Below, one piece after another: positions 62,017 through 64,000 of a stretch of DNA of 64,000 bases. The stretch lies in assembly GCF_026341125.1 (NCBI RefSeq), contig NZ_JAPEOR010000002.1:2776001-2840000 (forward strand). The letters are read 5' to 3'. Below the pieces are notes generated by a model that saw nothing but the letters and a program-made list of their open reading frames with translations, ran no database searches and was not told the DNA's origin. Every line of letters starts with the position of its first letter. Positions within the stretch are counted from its first letter, which is position 1. The translations under genes and the position numbers were made by a program. This DNA comes from Streptomyces sp. NBC_01142. Its GTDB lineage: Bacteria > Actinomycetota > Actinomycetes > Streptomycetales > Streptomycetaceae.

Positions 62017-62114
62017 AGACGCACGTCAGCAGAATCCTGTCGAAGACGGGCGCCAGGGACAGAGTGCAGGCAGTGATTCTGGCGTACGACGCCCGGCTGG
62101 TGAACCCGGCATGA
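61604..62114 (+). pseudogene. NarL/LuxR response regulator with internal deletion
   Basis: The GTG at 61604 starts a receiver (MTTVLIVDDQPMQRFGFRML, phospho-acceptor Asp54 in VLMDVRMPGLDG) that breaks at about 61790. Sequence resumes one frame over as IRAVASGDAVVAPSLTRRLL and the LuxR helix-turn-helix (LTEREREILTVIGQGWTNTE). About 50 codons, including the conserved Thr and Lys of the receiver, are missing and the frame is shifted. The DNA-binding part could only be made from an internal start such as 61800. The partner kinase is also damaged. Confidence 0.8.
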
Positions 62115-62170
62115 GATGAAATCGACCATCGCCTGCCGGAATGGGCCACAGAATTGCCCCTGAACGCAGA

Positions 62171-62200
62171 AAAGCCCCGCACCATAAGGTGCGGGGCTTT
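62171..62200 (-). terminator. rRNA operon terminator
   Basis: AAAGCCCCGCACC (62171-62183) and GGTGCGGGGCTTT (62188-62200) form a perfect 13-bp stem with loop ATAA. It lies 13 bp beyond the 5S rRNA 3' end on the minus strand. Confidence 0.9.
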
Positions 62201-62212
62201 CCCACAATGATT

Positions 62213-62331
62213 GTTCGGCGGCGTCCTACTCTCCCACAGGGTCCCCCCTGCAGTACCATCGGCGCTGAAAGGCTTAGCTTCCGGGTTCGGAATGTAACCG
62301 GGCGTTTCCCTAACGCAATGACCACCGAAAC
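62213..62331 (-). rRNA. rrf: 5S ribosomal RNA
   Basis: The minus strand reads GTTTCGGTGGTCATTGCG at the 5' end, CCGAACCCGGAAGCTAAGCC in the middle and GGGAGAGTAGGACGCCGCCG at the 3' end, which is a complete actinobacterial 5S rRNA. Ends are approximate to a few bases. Confidence 0.95.
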
Positions 62332-62408
62332 TCTATGAAATTCTGACCGGAGCAACAGCTACAAATACGGTCGTTACTTCAGAACTGACACAGTGGACGC
62401 GAGCAACT

Positions 62409-64000
<1,592 letters not shown>

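Noticed and set aside
47559..62200. Secondary-metabolite gene cluster
   Set aside because: Single oxidases, acetyltransferases, an amidohydrolase and an exporter occur, but no synthase, cyclase or NRPS/PKS gene is present.

Overview
The window is chromosomal DNA from a Streptomyces-type actinomycete. G+C is very high with almost exclusive G/C at third codon positions, GTG and TTG starts are common, and several promoters sit directly on start codons. The genes include lineage markers: mycothiol synthase (mshD), GlnR, the WhiG anti-sigma factor RsiG, a DUF1416/thiosulfate sulfurtransferase pair and a Ppk-CHAD-Nudix-PstSCAB-Pit phosphate block. From memory the order resembles the SCO41xx region of S. 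coelicolor in reverse orientation; I could not check this by search.

Layout. 1-7.6 kb: a truncated TetR gene, a quinone oxidoreductase, a GntR-HAD-phosphotransferase group, an Eis-type acetyltransferase and an asparaginase. 7.6-14.7 kb: rsiG, dtd, a YgfZ-type protein, a Fur-family regulator, nitrobindin, a DsrE protein, then the sulfur group (cysteine-codon leader peptide, rhodanese, DUF1416, DUF3099) and a DUF2993 protein. 14.8-25.9 kb: membrane protein/MoaD-like/hydrolase operon, glnR behind a terminator-like attenuator, a LacI regulator, a truncated PucR-type remnant, an HtrA-like protease with its two-component system, an ABC-F gene broken by a frameshift, and a secreted phospholipase C. 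26-40.5 kb: secreted 5'-nucleotidase, mshD, and the phosphate/polyphosphate block with a clear PHO box, ending in pit, a PhoU-like gene and csoR. 40.7-44.7 kb: small proteins, a lipoprotein, a bicovalent-type FAD oxidase and a PAP2 phosphatase.

44.9-56 kb is the most unusual part: a chromosomal type IV secretion-like set. It has a bifunctional transglycosylase/NlpC enzyme (VirB1-like), a two-helix pilin-like protein, a VirB8-like protein, a polytopic VirB6/TrbL-like protein, a PrgI/VirB3 plus VirB4-N protein, a separate VirB4-type ATPase, and a VirD4-like protein whose Walker A motif is gone. No relaxase, integrase or attachment site is visible, so it looks like a resident machine and not a mobile element. 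An imine-reductase-like gene with its TetR regulator sits inside the block.

56-62 kb: amidohydrolase, GNAT, a two-gene ABC exporter and a decayed histidine kinase/response regulator pair. The window ends in an rRNA operon on the minus strand (5S, then the 3' half of 23S).

Two themes cross the window. Short tandem repeats of unrelated sequence repeatedly begin at, or lie just beyond, stop codons. Several genes also carry lesions (ABC-F frameshift, kinase frameshift, response-regulator deletion, truncated PucR remnant, decayed ORF before ppk), which need read-level confirmation before being called real decay.
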